DNA of 64,000 bases from Pontimicrobium aquaticum (GCF_005047595.1 NZ_SUPL01000004.1:1-64000), one strand, 5' to 3'. Shown: positions 52,507 to 61,215, numbered from the stretch's first letter. The notes: generated from the sequence alone by a model not told the origin. Program-made: numbers and translations.

Positions 52507-53754
52507 TTATTTTTCTATTGTTTCAAAATGTTTTCCTTTTTCACTCATTGTAGCAGATACAAATGGTATGTGTATTCCTTTAATTAACATATTCCAATAA
52601 ATCCATCTAAATGCCATTTTACCCATATGGTTTGTTCTACTTTCTTTTAATAAGCTTAATGGTCCTACGTGTGGAAAAGGGAATGAACCTTCAACTGGTT
52701 CGTGAGTATAATTGAAGTCAATTAATAATGCTTTTCCGTTACCTGTTTCGATAAAACAGTTTGCGTGACCATCAAATTCTTCTTTTAATGGTTCTCCATT
52801 AATGTATCTTAAAATGTTTTCGGTTAAAATTTCTGCTTCAAAATGTGCTACAGAACCTGCTTTTGATGCTGGTAAATTAGTAGCATCACCTATGGCAAAA
52901 ATATTTTCGTAATCATTTGTTTGCAGCGTTGCTTTATTGGTTGGAATAAAGTTTAAATCGTCTCCCATGCCTGATTTTTCTATGAGCTCATCTCCCATAT
53001 TTGTTGGCACTGTTACCAATAAATCGTACTCTACTTCAGTATCTGCATAATCAATTATTTTGTTGTTTTCGTAATCAACTCTTTCTATGCTAAAATCTGT
53101 TACTTCTTTTATATTTTTTTCTTCTAATAAATAGTGAAGCGTTTCGGTTGCTTTAGGTTTTGTAAAAGCACCTCCTAAGGGTGTTACATAAGTTATATCA
53201 ACCTTATCTCTCATGCCTTTATTTTTAAAATATGAATCTGCTAAAAATGCAAACTCTAATGGAGCAACAGGACATTTTATAGGCATTTCTGTTATATGTA
53301 CTACCAATTTACCACCTTTCCACTCACGAAGTTTATTACGTAATGCTTTAGCACCTTCGTAAGTATAGAAATCAAATATATTTTTGTGCCACATTGGACC
53401 ATCCATACCTTCAGTTTCGGCTGGAGCTATTTTTGTGCCAGTTGCTACAATTAAAATATCATAATTTAATATTTCACCTCCTTCTAGTTCTACCTTATTA
53501 GCTTCAGGTTGTATTAATTCTATTTTCTTTTGAATATACTCTACCTTTTTAGGAATAAATTTCTTCCCATTTTTCTTTACTTGCTTTGTGGTGTAAATGT
53601 CAAAAGGTAAAAATAAAAACCCTGGTTGATAATAATGTGTTTTATATTGATCAACAATTGTAATTTTCCAGTCATTCTTGGGAAGTTTAGACACCAAATG
53701 GTTTGCCATCATGGTTCCAGAGGTTCCTGCTCCTAATATTAATAATCTTTTCAT
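52507..53754 (-). CDS. Sulfide:quinone oxidoreductase-like flavoprotein
   Basis: The protein has 415 residues. The FAD motif is LLILGAGTSGTMMANHL near 4 and the NAD-like second motif follows. ATGTKIAP near 106 and FAIGDATNLPASKAGS near 286 are typical of SQR and NDH-2 relatives. Cys161 (EMPIKCPVAPLEF) matches a catalytic SQR cysteine. It oxidises sulfide to sulfane sulfur at the membrane, feeding TusE and DsrE. It heads the operon, with an FNR-like site and a perfectly spaced -7 box upstream (53812-53854). Confidence 0.88.
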   Translation of the reverse strand: MKRLLILGAGTSGTMMANHLVSKLPKNDWKITIVDQYKTHYYQPGFLFLPFDIYTTKQVKKNGKKFIPKKVEYIQKKIELIQPEANKVELEGGEILNYDILIVATGTKIAPAETEGMDGPMWHKNIFDFYTYEGAKALRNKLREWKGGKLVVHITEMPIKCPVAPLEFAFLADSYFKNKGMRDKVDITYVTPLGGAFTKPKATETLHYLLEEKNIKEVTDFSIERVDYENNKIIDYADTEVEYDLLVTVPTNMGDELIEKSGMGDDLNFIPTNKATLQTNDYENIFAIGDATNLPASKAGSVAHFEAEILTENILRYINGEPLKEEFDGHANCFIETGNGKALLIDFNYTHEPVEGSFPFPHVGPLSLLKESRTNHMGKMAFRWIYWNMLIKGIHIPFVSATMSEKGKHFETIEK

Positions 53755-53842
53755 CTTTATATAAGTTTAGCGTTTTATAATGTATTCTCTATAAATTTAT
53801 AAAATCTAGGGTAAAATTATAGGTTTTGCATGCAGTAAATTA

Positions 53843-53854
53843 TGACAAAAATCA
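53843..53854 (-). promoter_or_regulatory. FNR-like palindrome and promoter of the SQR/tusE/dsrE operon
   Basis: TGACAAAAATCA has one mismatch in the left half and is followed on the minus strand by TAATTTTA (53812-53819) at exactly 29.5 bp. It touches the terminator of the usp gene. Confidence 0.72.
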
Positions 53855-53855
53855 T

Positions 53856-53894
53856 GAAAGCCCCATAAGTAACTTATGTTACAATGAGGCTTTC
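53856..53894 (-). terminator. Terminator of the usp gene at 53923
   Basis: Arms GAAAGCC and GGCTTTC enclose an inner ATAAGT/ACTTAT pair, followed on the minus strand by ATTTTTG. Confidence 0.65.
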
Positions 53895-53922
53895 AAATAA
53901 TAAATATTATTAATCATGCTTC

Positions 53923-54768
53923 TTATTGGTTGCTATTTTCCATTACTAAAAATGGAATATCAATATTAAAGGCAAAAGCTTCTACTAAATGTCTTGTAAA
54001 GAGCCGCTCTAAAAAAGAGTGATGCCTACTTGTCATTGCTAATATTTTAATGTTTTTTTCTTTTATATAATCTTGTATAGCTTTAAAAATATCTGCTTTT
54101 TCAAGATCGATAAATTCATGCTTTAAATTACTAAAATACGCGTCTAAAAAAGCTCTATTATTTTCTTGACTTGATGTTAAATCTCCATTATTAGTAACGT
54201 GAATGATATCTATACTAGATTTATAAAGTGATGAAATATCATATAACGACTTAAGGTCTTTGTTGCTATACTTAATTAAATAATTTGAAGTAAACGCAAT
54301 TTTATCTACACCTTTAAATTTGCATCCATCTGGTATAGCCAAAACTGGTGTATTACAACGTTGCATAACTCTTGCTGTATTACTTCCAAAAAGAACTTTT
54401 TCGGCACCAGAAGCACCTTTAGTTCCCATAATTATTAAATCAATGTTTCTTGATTCACAAGCTTGATTAATGCCATCAACAAAATTATCATAGTCAACAA
54501 TAGAATAAAACTGATGTAAATTATTATTATACGTTTCCTTAACATCATCTATTATGTTCTTAATAGACTTTTTGGCAATATCAATTAATGTATGATAGAT
54601 TGTTGCCGAAGAGGTCATGGTCATTAAATCATCAGACACAAAAGAGGATGCTTTTTGAATGTTTATAACATAAAATTCACATACTTCATCTTTTAATAAT
54701 TCTACTGCATAGTTAATTGCATTGATGGAATTATTCGAAAAATCTGTAGGTAATAAAATTGATTTCAA
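53923..54768 (-). CDS. Universal stress protein with two Usp domains
   Basis: The protein has 281 residues from TTG 54768. This start is chosen because the frame has no ATG, the next residues KSILLPTDFSNNSINAINYA align with the starts of the other Usp proteins, and the inferred transcript start (about 54785) lies behind an earlier TTG at 54789. The motif GTKGASGAEKVLFGS gives the ATP site in domain one; domain two lacks it. An FNR-like site and -7 box are directly upstream. Confidence 0.9.
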   Translation of the reverse strand: MKSILLPTDFSNNSINAINYAVELLKDEVCEFYVINIQKASSFVSDDLMTMTSSATIYHTLIDIAKKSIKNIIDDVKETYNNNLHQFYSIVDYDNFVDGINQACESRNIDLIIMGTKGASGAEKVLFGSNTARVMQRCNTPVLAIPDGCKFKGVDKIAFTSNYLIKYSNKDLKSLYDISSLYKSSIDIIHVTNNGDLTSSQENNRAFLDAYFSNLKHEFIDLEKADIFKAIQDYIKEKNIKILAMTSRHHSFLERLFTRHLVEAFAFNIDIPFLVMENSNQ

Positions 54769-54822
54769 AATTCTTTCTATTTTTAACAAAGTAAATGTAT
54801 TATAGCGAGCATATAAAAACTA

Positions 54823-54834
54823 TGATAATTATCA
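54823..54834 (-). promoter_or_regulatory. FNR-like palindrome and promoter of the usp gene at 53923
   Basis: TGATAATTATCA is followed on the minus strand by TACATTTA (54792-54799) at exactly 29.5 bp. This puts the transcript start near 54785, downstream of a TTG at 54789. Confidence 0.78.
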
Positions 54835-54935
54835 GTTAATCTATAAGGATATATTTAGTTAGTTTTTAATATAGTAAGCTCTATTTTGGTATAATAAATG
54901 TTAATATTTGCGATATAATCTACAAACTACTACTT

Positions 54936-55715
54936 ATGAAATCATTATTATTTACTTTACTATGCTTTTGGGCATTTACTTTTCAAGGTCAAAATAATGC
55001 TGTTGGCACTAACGAGAAGCTTGTATTTACAGCCTCGTATAATATGTCTGGGTTATTAACCGATTTAGCTCAAGTAACTATGGAAACCAGCGAAGTAAAC
55101 ACTTCAAAGAGCACGTTATTACATTTAAAATGTAAAGCCAGAACCTATAGTAAATGGGATAATTTCTTTAAGATAAACGATTTATACGAAACCTATGTAC
55201 ACCCTACTTCTTTAAAACCATATTTATACAAACGAGATATTAACGAAGGTGGTTACTATAAATTTATGCAATATAACTACAACCATAATACAAATACTGT
55301 AAAAAGCTTAAAAAGAAAAAGACGTGGTGATGGTACCTTTTGGGATGAAAATAAAAATATAACCATCTCTACTAACACAAGAGATCTAGTAGCAACCCTA
55401 TATCACATTAGAAATTTAGATATACACAAAGCAACTATTGGTAGTGCTGATACTTTTACTGTATTAATGGACAACGAAGAATTTAAAGTAACACTCACTT
55501 TATTGGCTAAAGAAACTATTAGTACCAATATTGGTAAAAAAGAATGCTATAAATTAGCAATAGCCATTAATAAGAATAACCTTTTAGAAGGCACTAATAA
55601 TAACTTACTTTGGTTAACAGCCGATGAAAATAAAATCCCTGTCTATGCCAAATTTAAAGTTCCTGTTGGTAATGGTGAATTAAGAATACAAAGTGCAACC
55701 GGTTTAAAAAATTAA
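54936..55715 (+). CDS. Secreted DUF3108-like protein
   Basis: The protein has 259 residues with signal peptide MKSLLFTLLCFWAFTFQGQN. The mature part is beta-rich with ENEKLVFTASYNMSGLLTDL-type start (EKLVFTASYNMSG), YVHPTSLKPYLYKRDINEGG near 89 and a final VPVGNGELRIQSATG, the DUF3108 pattern. Function unknown, probably periplasmic. It precedes a small membrane protein gene by four bases. Confidence 0.82.
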   Translation: MKSLLFTLLCFWAFTFQGQNNAVGTNEKLVFTASYNMSGLLTDLAQVTMETSEVNTSKSTLLHLKCKARTYSKWDNFFKINDLYETYVHPTSLKPYLYKRDINEGGYYKFMQYNYNHNTNTVKSLKRKRRGDGTFWDENKNITISTNTRDLVATLYHIRNLDIHKATIGSADTFTVLMDNEEFKVTLTLLAKETISTNIGKKECYKLAIAINKNNLLEGTNNNLLWLTADENKIPVYAKFKVPVGNGELRIQSATGLKN

Positions 55716-55719
55716 AATT

Positions 55720-56121
55720 ATGACTTTATATGTTTATTTGGGTTTTATCTCTCTTATTTTAATTCTGATTTTTGCTGCTATTGTTAAAAAATTAAGATTA
55801 GCAATTACTATCTTATCTTTAATAACTGCAATTATTGGACTAATACTTTCTATTTTACCTTTTGGCAAAATAGCTTTAATACCCATAATTGCAGCATTTA
55901 TACTATGCTTTATTGCTTACAAAATGACTCAAAAAGTAAGTGCAAACACTAAGTTTGTTAAAGTTATTTTTTTAGTGACCATTGTAGCCTTTGCTTTATC
56001 TTTATATAGAATTGCGTTTGATGAAAACATTGTAGAAAACGATATTGAAACCATCGAAAAAGAAAAACAATCAAAAGAAGATGCGCTTGAAGAATTAGAA
56101 GATTTAGATATTGAAAATTAA
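55720..56121 (+). CDS. Small membrane protein with acidic tail
   Basis: The protein has 133 residues with four hydrophobic helices (about 2-20, 26-44, 48-65 and 80-97) and a strongly acidic C-terminus (EDALEELEDLDIEN). It has no recognised family. It is cotranscribed with the DUF3108-like gene. Confidence 0.78.
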   Translation: MTLYVYLGFISLILILIFAAIVKKLRLAITILSLITAIIGLILSILPFGKIALIPIIAAFILCFIAYKMTQKVSANTKFVKVIFLVTIVAFALSLYRIAFDENIVENDIETIEKEKQSKEDALEELEDLDIEN

Positions 56122-56258
56122 ACATATTTTCACTTTATTTGCCTAATAATTAATTGCTTAATTCATCAGCTATATATTTCTTTAGTATGATTATTCTCAA
56201 ATAATCATTTATGTTAAAAAAATGCTTGGTGATTAACATTTGAACAAAGGGTAACTTC

Positions 56259-57293
56259 ATGAAAGTTTTAATATACGTTTCGGCATTAGTACTTATTGGA
56301 TCTTGTGCAAGCTTAAGCCATAAGGAAAAAATGCAAGCCATTGCTGACAATATTGAAATTGTACAACCTGAACAAGTAAAAACATACTCAAAAACAATAA
56401 CATCTACAGAATTAAAAGAACATTTATACCTTTTTGCTTCTGATGACTTTAACGGAAGAAAAGCCGGAAGTGAAGGGCAAAAGAAAGCAGTTAAATTTTT
56501 ACGAGACTATTACAAATCTCAAAACATACCTTCTCCACTAGCCGATTCTAGTTATTTACAAGTAATACCAAAACATTATTTAGGAGACGAATTTAACGAC
56601 ACTGAAAATTTATTAGCTTATATCGAAGGTACTGAAAAACCAAACGAAGTTATCATCCTTTCGGCACACCACGACCATGAAGGTACTGATAATGAGGGGG
56701 ATATATATAATGGTGCTGATGATGATGGCTCGGGTACAGTAGCACTTATGGAAATGGCTCAAGCTTTTAATGAAGCTAAAAAAAATGGTCATGGCCCAAA
56801 ACGAAGCATACTATTTTTGCATTTAACTGCAGAAGAATCTGGATTACAAGGCTCTAAATTTTATACCGAAAACCCAATATTTCCTTTAAAAAATACAGTA
56901 GCAAATCTAAATATCGATATGATTGGTCGTGTAGATAAGTATCATGAAAATAATCCTGAGTACGTCTATCTTATTGGATCCGATAGATTAAGCACTGAGT
57001 TACACTTTATCTCAGAGACTGTTAACAATGAGTTTACAAATCTTGATCTTAACTATAAGTATAACGAAGAAAATGAGCATAATCGCTATTATTACAGATC
57101 TGATCACTACAATTTTGCAAAGCATAATATTCCTGTGATATTCTATTTTAATGGAGAGCATGAAGACTATCATCAAGTTACAGATACACCAGATAAAATT
57201 GAATACAACATCTTAGAAAAACGTGCAAAACTTGTTTTTGCGACTGCATGGCAACTCGCTAATCAAGAAAATCGCATAATTGTTGACAAATAA
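56259..57293 (+). CDS. M28-family zinc aminopeptidase lipoprotein
   Basis: The protein has 344 residues with signal MKVLIYVSALVLIGSC (lipobox Cys16). The metal ligands are in LSAHHDHEGTDNEGDIYNGA and its DDDGSG end near 132, TAEESGLQGSKFY near 189, LNIDMIGRVD near 214 and HEDYHQVTDTPDKI near 308. It is a surface or periplasmic di-zinc peptidase. The next gene is a longer paralogue. Confidence 0.92.
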   Translation: MKVLIYVSALVLIGSCASLSHKEKMQAIADNIEIVQPEQVKTYSKTITSTELKEHLYLFASDDFNGRKAGSEGQKKAVKFLRDYYKSQNIPSPLADSSYLQVIPKHYLGDEFNDTENLLAYIEGTEKPNEVIILSAHHDHEGTDNEGDIYNGADDDGSGTVALMEMAQAFNEAKKNGHGPKRSILFLHLTAEESGLQGSKFYTENPIFPLKNTVANLNIDMIGRVDKYHENNPEYVYLIGSDRLSTELHFISETVNNEFTNLDLNYKYNEENEHNRYYYRSDHYNFAKHNIPVIFYFNGEHEDYHQVTDTPDKIEYNILEKRAKLVFATAWQLANQENRIIVDK

Positions 57294-57389
57294 TGTGTTA
57301 AAAAGTGTTAAAAGACATGCTGTAAAAGGCATCATAATCGTTCTTTTTTCGTATTATCGCACATCACTTAAACATAACAATCTAATAAA

Positions 57390-58943
57390 ATGAAAAAAAC
57401 ACTAATTCTATTAAGTATCTCTTTAATAGCTTTTTCTTGTAAAAAAGAAGCTACCCAAGAAGATATTATTAATTATGCAAGTACTATTACTCAAGATGAG
57501 TTAAAAGACCATTTATACATTTATGCTTCTGATGAGTTTGAAGGGCGTGAGACTGGAGAGCCTGGACAAAAAAAAGCTGTAGAGTATATTAAAAAAGAAT
57601 ACGAAACTCTAGGAATTCCTTCTGTGATCGAAGGCAATTATTTTCAAACAGTACCTTTAAACGTAGTAAAAACACCTAATGTAAGTATTTCTGTTAATGG
57701 CGAGTCTTTTAATTACTTTGAAGATTTTATTTCGCAAACTGCTGCCGCAACAGGAACGTTGTCTGCTTCAGAAATAGTATATGCAGGTTTTGGAATTGAT
57801 GATGAAAAGTATAGTGATTACGAAAACCTTGATGTAAAAGGAAAAGTAGTAGTTGTTAAAGGTGGAGAGCCTAAAGATAAAGCAGGAAATAACATTCTTA
57901 GTGGTGGAAAAGAAGCTTCAAAATGGTCTAACGGTCGTCAAGCACTTTCATCTAAAAGAACGGCTGCTAAGGAGAATGGAGCAAAGGCTATTTTCTTTAT
58001 GGATGCTGAATTATTTAACCGTTATTCAACTTTTTACAAAGAACGTGAAGCTAGTGGTGGAAGCAATAGATTGTCGTTACCTGTAAAAGAAGGTGCTGAC
58101 CCAGAAATTTACGATTTCTTAATTAGTGAAAAAATGGGTAAAGCTTTAGTAAGTAATATAAACGAAACAACTGAAACAGCTTCAGTACCAACAAAACTAG
58201 ATATCAACTACGAAAGCATTACTGAATCTCGTCCTTCAGAGAATGTAGCAGCAATGATTACAGGATCTGAAAAGCCAGACGAATATATTGTTATTTCATC
58301 TCACTTAGATCATATTGGTATAAACAGTAAAGGTGAAATAAATAATGGTGCTGATGATGACGGATCTGGTACCGTTTCATTATTAGAAATTGCTGAAGCA
58401 TTTAAAACAGCAGCCGACAAAGGACATGGTCCAAAACGTTCGGTTATCTTTTTACACGTAACTGGTGAAGAAAAAGGATTATTAGGTTCTAGATATTATA
58501 CTGATTACGAACCGTTAAAACCTCTTGCAAACACAGTTGCTAACTTAAATATTGATATGGTTGGTCGTATTGATCCAAAACGTGAAGGTGACAGAAACTA
58601 CATCTACTTAATTGGAGCAGATAAGCTAAGTACTGAATTACACGAAATTTCAGAAGAAGTAAATAAAACTTTTACGAATATTGAGTTAGATTATACGTAT
58701 AATGATGAGAACGACCCTAACCGTTTCTATTATCGTTCAGATCATTACAACTTTGCAAAAAATAACATTCCAATCATTTTTTATTTTAATGGTACTCATG
58801 ATGACTATCACAGACATACAGATACGCCAGATAAAATTAATTATGACTTATTAGAAAATAGATCACGCTTGGTATTCCATACAGCATGGGAATTAGCAAA
58901 TCGTGCAGAACGTATTGTAGTTGATAAAACTACTGAAGAATAA
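57390..58943 (+). CDS. M28-family zinc aminopeptidase lipoprotein with inserted PA-like domain
   Basis: The protein has 517 residues with signal MKKTLILLSISLIAFSC (Cys17). It aligns with the previous protein at both ends (YIYASDEFEGRETGEPGQKK; DHYNFAKNNIPIIFYFNG) and has an extra PA-like domain at about 120-270. Metal ligands: SSHLDHIGINSKGEINNGAD near 306, TGEEKGLLGSRYY near 361 and LNIDMVGRID near 388. It probably cleaves peptides at the cell surface. A terminator follows. Confidence 0.92.
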   Translation: MKKTLILLSISLIAFSCKKEATQEDIINYASTITQDELKDHLYIYASDEFEGRETGEPGQKKAVEYIKKEYETLGIPSVIEGNYFQTVPLNVVKTPNVSISVNGESFNYFEDFISQTAAATGTLSASEIVYAGFGIDDEKYSDYENLDVKGKVVVVKGGEPKDKAGNNILSGGKEASKWSNGRQALSSKRTAAKENGAKAIFFMDAELFNRYSTFYKEREASGGSNRLSLPVKEGADPEIYDFLISEKMGKALVSNINETTETASVPTKLDINYESITESRPSENVAAMITGSEKPDEYIVISSHLDHIGINSKGEINNGADDDGSGTVSLLEIAEAFKTAADKGHGPKRSVIFLHVTGEEKGLLGSRYYTDYEPLKPLANTVANLNIDMVGRIDPKREGDRNYIYLIGADKLSTELHEISEEVNKTFTNIELDYTYNDENDPNRFYYRSDHYNFAKNNIPIIFYFNGTHDDYHRHTDTPDKINYDLLENRSRLVFHTAWELANRAERIVVDKTTEE

Positions 58944-58972
58944 AAAAAGTATTCAAAATTATATAATAAGAA

Positions 58973-58998
58973 GCCTCCCAAAAAGGGAGGCTTTTTTG
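58973..58998 (+). terminator. Rho-independent terminator of the M28 gene
   Basis: Arms GCCTCCC and GGGAGGC with loop AAAAA and a T-run. The rest of the 58943-59244 gap holds the tRNA. Confidence 0.9.
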
Positions 58999-59096
58999 TT
59001 TGTTATGCTACCAACAACTATTGCTTTGTTAAATCAAAAAAAATAAATTAAAACCACAAAAAAAGCCCCTCATTTCTGAGAGACTTTGTCTTTCTG

Positions 59097-59171
59097 GGTG
59101 GAAGACGGGATTCGAACCCGCGACCCTTGGTACCACAAACCAATGCTCTAACCAGCTGAGCTACAACCACC
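59097..59171 (-). tRNA. tRNA-His (anticodon GTG)
   Basis: The minus strand from 59171 folds as a tRNA: G-1, acceptor GTGGTTG, D-stem GCTC/GAGC, anticodon stem TTGGT/ACCAA with loop TTGTGGT (GTG), T-arm GCGGG TTCGAAT CCCGT, acceptor CTTCCAC and discriminator C. The extra G and discriminator C are the identity marks of tRNA-His. As read, the acceptor stem has two adjacent U-U pairs. CCA is not encoded. Confidence 0.93.
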
Positions 59172-59243
59172 ATGTTAATAATGCCTTTAAAGGCGAGTGC
59201 AAATGTAAATTATTTCCTTTTTTTTACAAAGAGTTTTTTGCAA

Positions 59244-59966
59244 TTATTTTAAATCGTATAAACTACCTACTGCAACATAGCGTTCTACTGTAAAACCTTC
59301 ACCATGCTCCACTCCTATTAAACGCCCTAAATCTCTCGCTCTGTATTCTATACTGTCAGTGAAATTTTTGCTGGAAATTGGTGTTTCTGGCTCATTGCTT
59401 TTAGGATCGAAAAACTGTGTTTTATAAGCTAAAACAGCTTCCATTTTTTTATCTATAAACCCAGTAACATCTACTACAAAATCTGGTTCAATATTTTTCC
59501 ACTGAATATAATGATATACATGCTTTGGTCGCCAAGGTTCTTGCCAACCATCTTCATCTGGACATTTGGTATCAATTTTTAACAAACCGCTTAAAAAACA
59601 GGCATCACTTACTAATTTACTTCCTTTACCATGATCTATATGTCTGTCGTCAATAGCGTTACATAACACAATCTCTGGACGATACTTTCGTATCATTTTA
59701 ATAAGTTCTAGTTGATGGGTTTTATCATTAACAAAAAACCCATCAGCAAACTCCATATTTGTTCTTACGGAAACCCCTAAAATCTTAGCTGCTTGTAAAG
59801 ATTCTTCGTCTCTTGTTTCTGCAGTACCTCGCGTACCTAATTCACCTCTGGTTAAATCAATGATACCTACTTTTTTTCCATTGGCAATCTCTTTTGCTAG
59901 CGTTGCACCACAACCTAATTCTACATCATCAGGATGTGCTCCTATAGCTAATATATCTAATTTCAT
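59244..59966 (-). CDS. bshB1: Bacillithiol biosynthesis deacetylase BshB1
   Basis: The protein has 240 residues. It has the LmbE-type zinc motif IGAHPDDVELGCGATLAK near 7 and DDRHIDHGKGSKLV near 107, with catalytic DLTRGELGTRGTAETR near 38. It removes acetyl from N-acetylglucosaminyl-malate on the way to the thiol cofactor bacillithiol. Length and motifs match flavobacterial BshB1. It is monocistronic. Confidence 0.92.
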   Translation of the reverse strand: MKLDILAIGAHPDDVELGCGATLAKEIANGKKVGIIDLTRGELGTRGTAETRDEESLQAAKILGVSVRTNMEFADGFFVNDKTHQLELIKMIRKYRPEIVLCNAIDDRHIDHGKGSKLVSDACFLSGLLKIDTKCPDEDGWQEPWRPKHVYHYIQWKNIEPDFVVDVTGFIDKKMEAVLAYKTQFFDPKSNEPETPISSKNFTDSIEYRARDLGRLIGVEHGEGFTVERYVAVGSLYDLK

Positions 59967-60060
59967 CTTTTATATTTAATTATCGTTTATCTATCGTAAT
60001 TCGTCATTGTATATTTTTATACTTTTAAAAAAAATACTATGGTTCACTTTTTATTACTTT

Positions 60061-61215
60061 TTAGCTAATTATTACTTTAAGGGCTTGTTTTATATCATTT
60101 ATTAAATCATCAACTTCTTCTAACCCTACTGAAAAACGAATGAGTCCATCTTTAATACCTTGTACTGCTCTATCTTCTGGAGATAATAATGCATGCGAGG
60201 TTAACGCTGGTAAAATCATAGTACTCTCTACACCTGCTAAACTCATTGAGGGTTTAATAAGTTTTAGCGATTTTAAAAATAGCTCAGCATCTAAGCCTTC
60301 AGCTAAATCAAACGACAACATCGCTCCAAAACCTTTCATTTGCTTCTTTGCGAGTTTATAATCTGGATGACTTTTTAAACCAGGATAATATACCTTACTA
60401 ATTGCTTCATTTTTATTTAAAATTTTTGCCATTTTTTTAGCATTTTTTTGTTGTGCCTTAACTCGAATGCTTAATGTTTTCATACTACGCTCAAGCATCC
60501 ATACGGTAAAGTCACTTAAATTCCCTCCTAGATTTTTCGCTAAAGTCCAAATAGTATCTATATGCTCTTGTGTAGTTGCTACTGCTCCTGCACTAATATC
60601 ACTATGACCTCCAAAATATTTAGTTGCACTATGCAGTACAATATCAATTCCTAAATCAATTGGCTTTTGAATAATTGGAGTGGCAAACGTATTATCTATA
60701 ATAGAGATCATATTTTTTGATTTTGCTAACTTAGCAACTGCTTCAATATCCACTAATTTTAATAAAGGATTTGAAGGTGATTCTAAATAAATAAGCTTTG
60801 TGTTTGGTTTTATACATGCTTCAAAATCATCTACATGCAAACCATTAGTAAAGCTATACTCTATGTTATATCTATCAAAATGTGCCTCAATTAAATTACG
60901 AGTACCACCGTAAATATCATTTTGCAAAACTAAATGGTCGCCAGAATTTAAAAAAGCTAACAAGGTGGTGCTAATAACTGCCATCCCAGACGTAAAAATC
61001 ATTGCTGCTTCGGCGTGTTCAAGTGCTGCAATTTTTTTTGCTAAATATTCTTGGTTTGGGGTATTAAAATAACGTGGATAACGACCAATTTCAACATCCA
61101 TAAACTCATAAGAGGTTGACATGTATATTGGTGATACCGCACCTTTAAAAGTTTTATCCTCTAGTTCTCCTGTATGGGTACAAATGGTGTTTTCACCTAA
61201 CTTATTTTTTGACAT
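60061..61215 (-). CDS. Cystathionine gamma-synthase/lyase-type PLP enzyme
   Basis: The protein has 384 residues from ATG 61215 (MSKNKLGENTICTHTGELED); a start at 61296 would overlap the divergent gene. The PLP lysine is in LHSATKYFGGHSDISAGAV near 197, and YPRYFNTPNQEYLAKKIAAL near 45 and LESPSNPLLK near 147 are typical of the Cys/Met-metabolism family. Synthase, lyase and methionine gamma-lyase cannot be separated by eye. Confidence 0.9.
   Translation of the reverse strand: MSKNKLGENTICTHTGELEDKTFKGAVSPIYMSTSYEFMDVEIGRYPRYFNTPNQEYLAKKIAALEHAEAAMIFTSGMAVISTTLLAFLNSGDHLVLQNDIYGGTRNLIEAHFDRYNIEYSFTNGLHVDDFEACIKPNTKLIYLESPSNPLLKLVDIEAVAKLAKSKNMISIIDNTFATPIIQKPIDLGIDIVLHSATKYFGGHSDISAGAVATTQEHIDTIWTLAKNLGGNLSDFTVWMLERSMKTLSIRVKAQQKNAKKMAKILNKNEAISKVYYPGLKSHPDYKLAKKQMKGFGAMLSFDLAEGLDAELFLKSLKLIKPSMSLAGVESTMILPALTSHALLSPEDRAVQGIKDGLIRFSVGLEEVDDLINDIKQALKVIIS

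Noticed and set aside
849-54834. The TGAT-N4-ATCA sites as chance palindromes of AT-rich DNA
   Set aside because: A few are expected by chance, but most of these lie 30-90 bp upstream of start codons and share one exact distance to a -7 box, including on the minus strand.
57853-58086. Open frame inside the second M28 gene
   Set aside because: It is an out-of-frame shadow of a well-supported peptidase domain.
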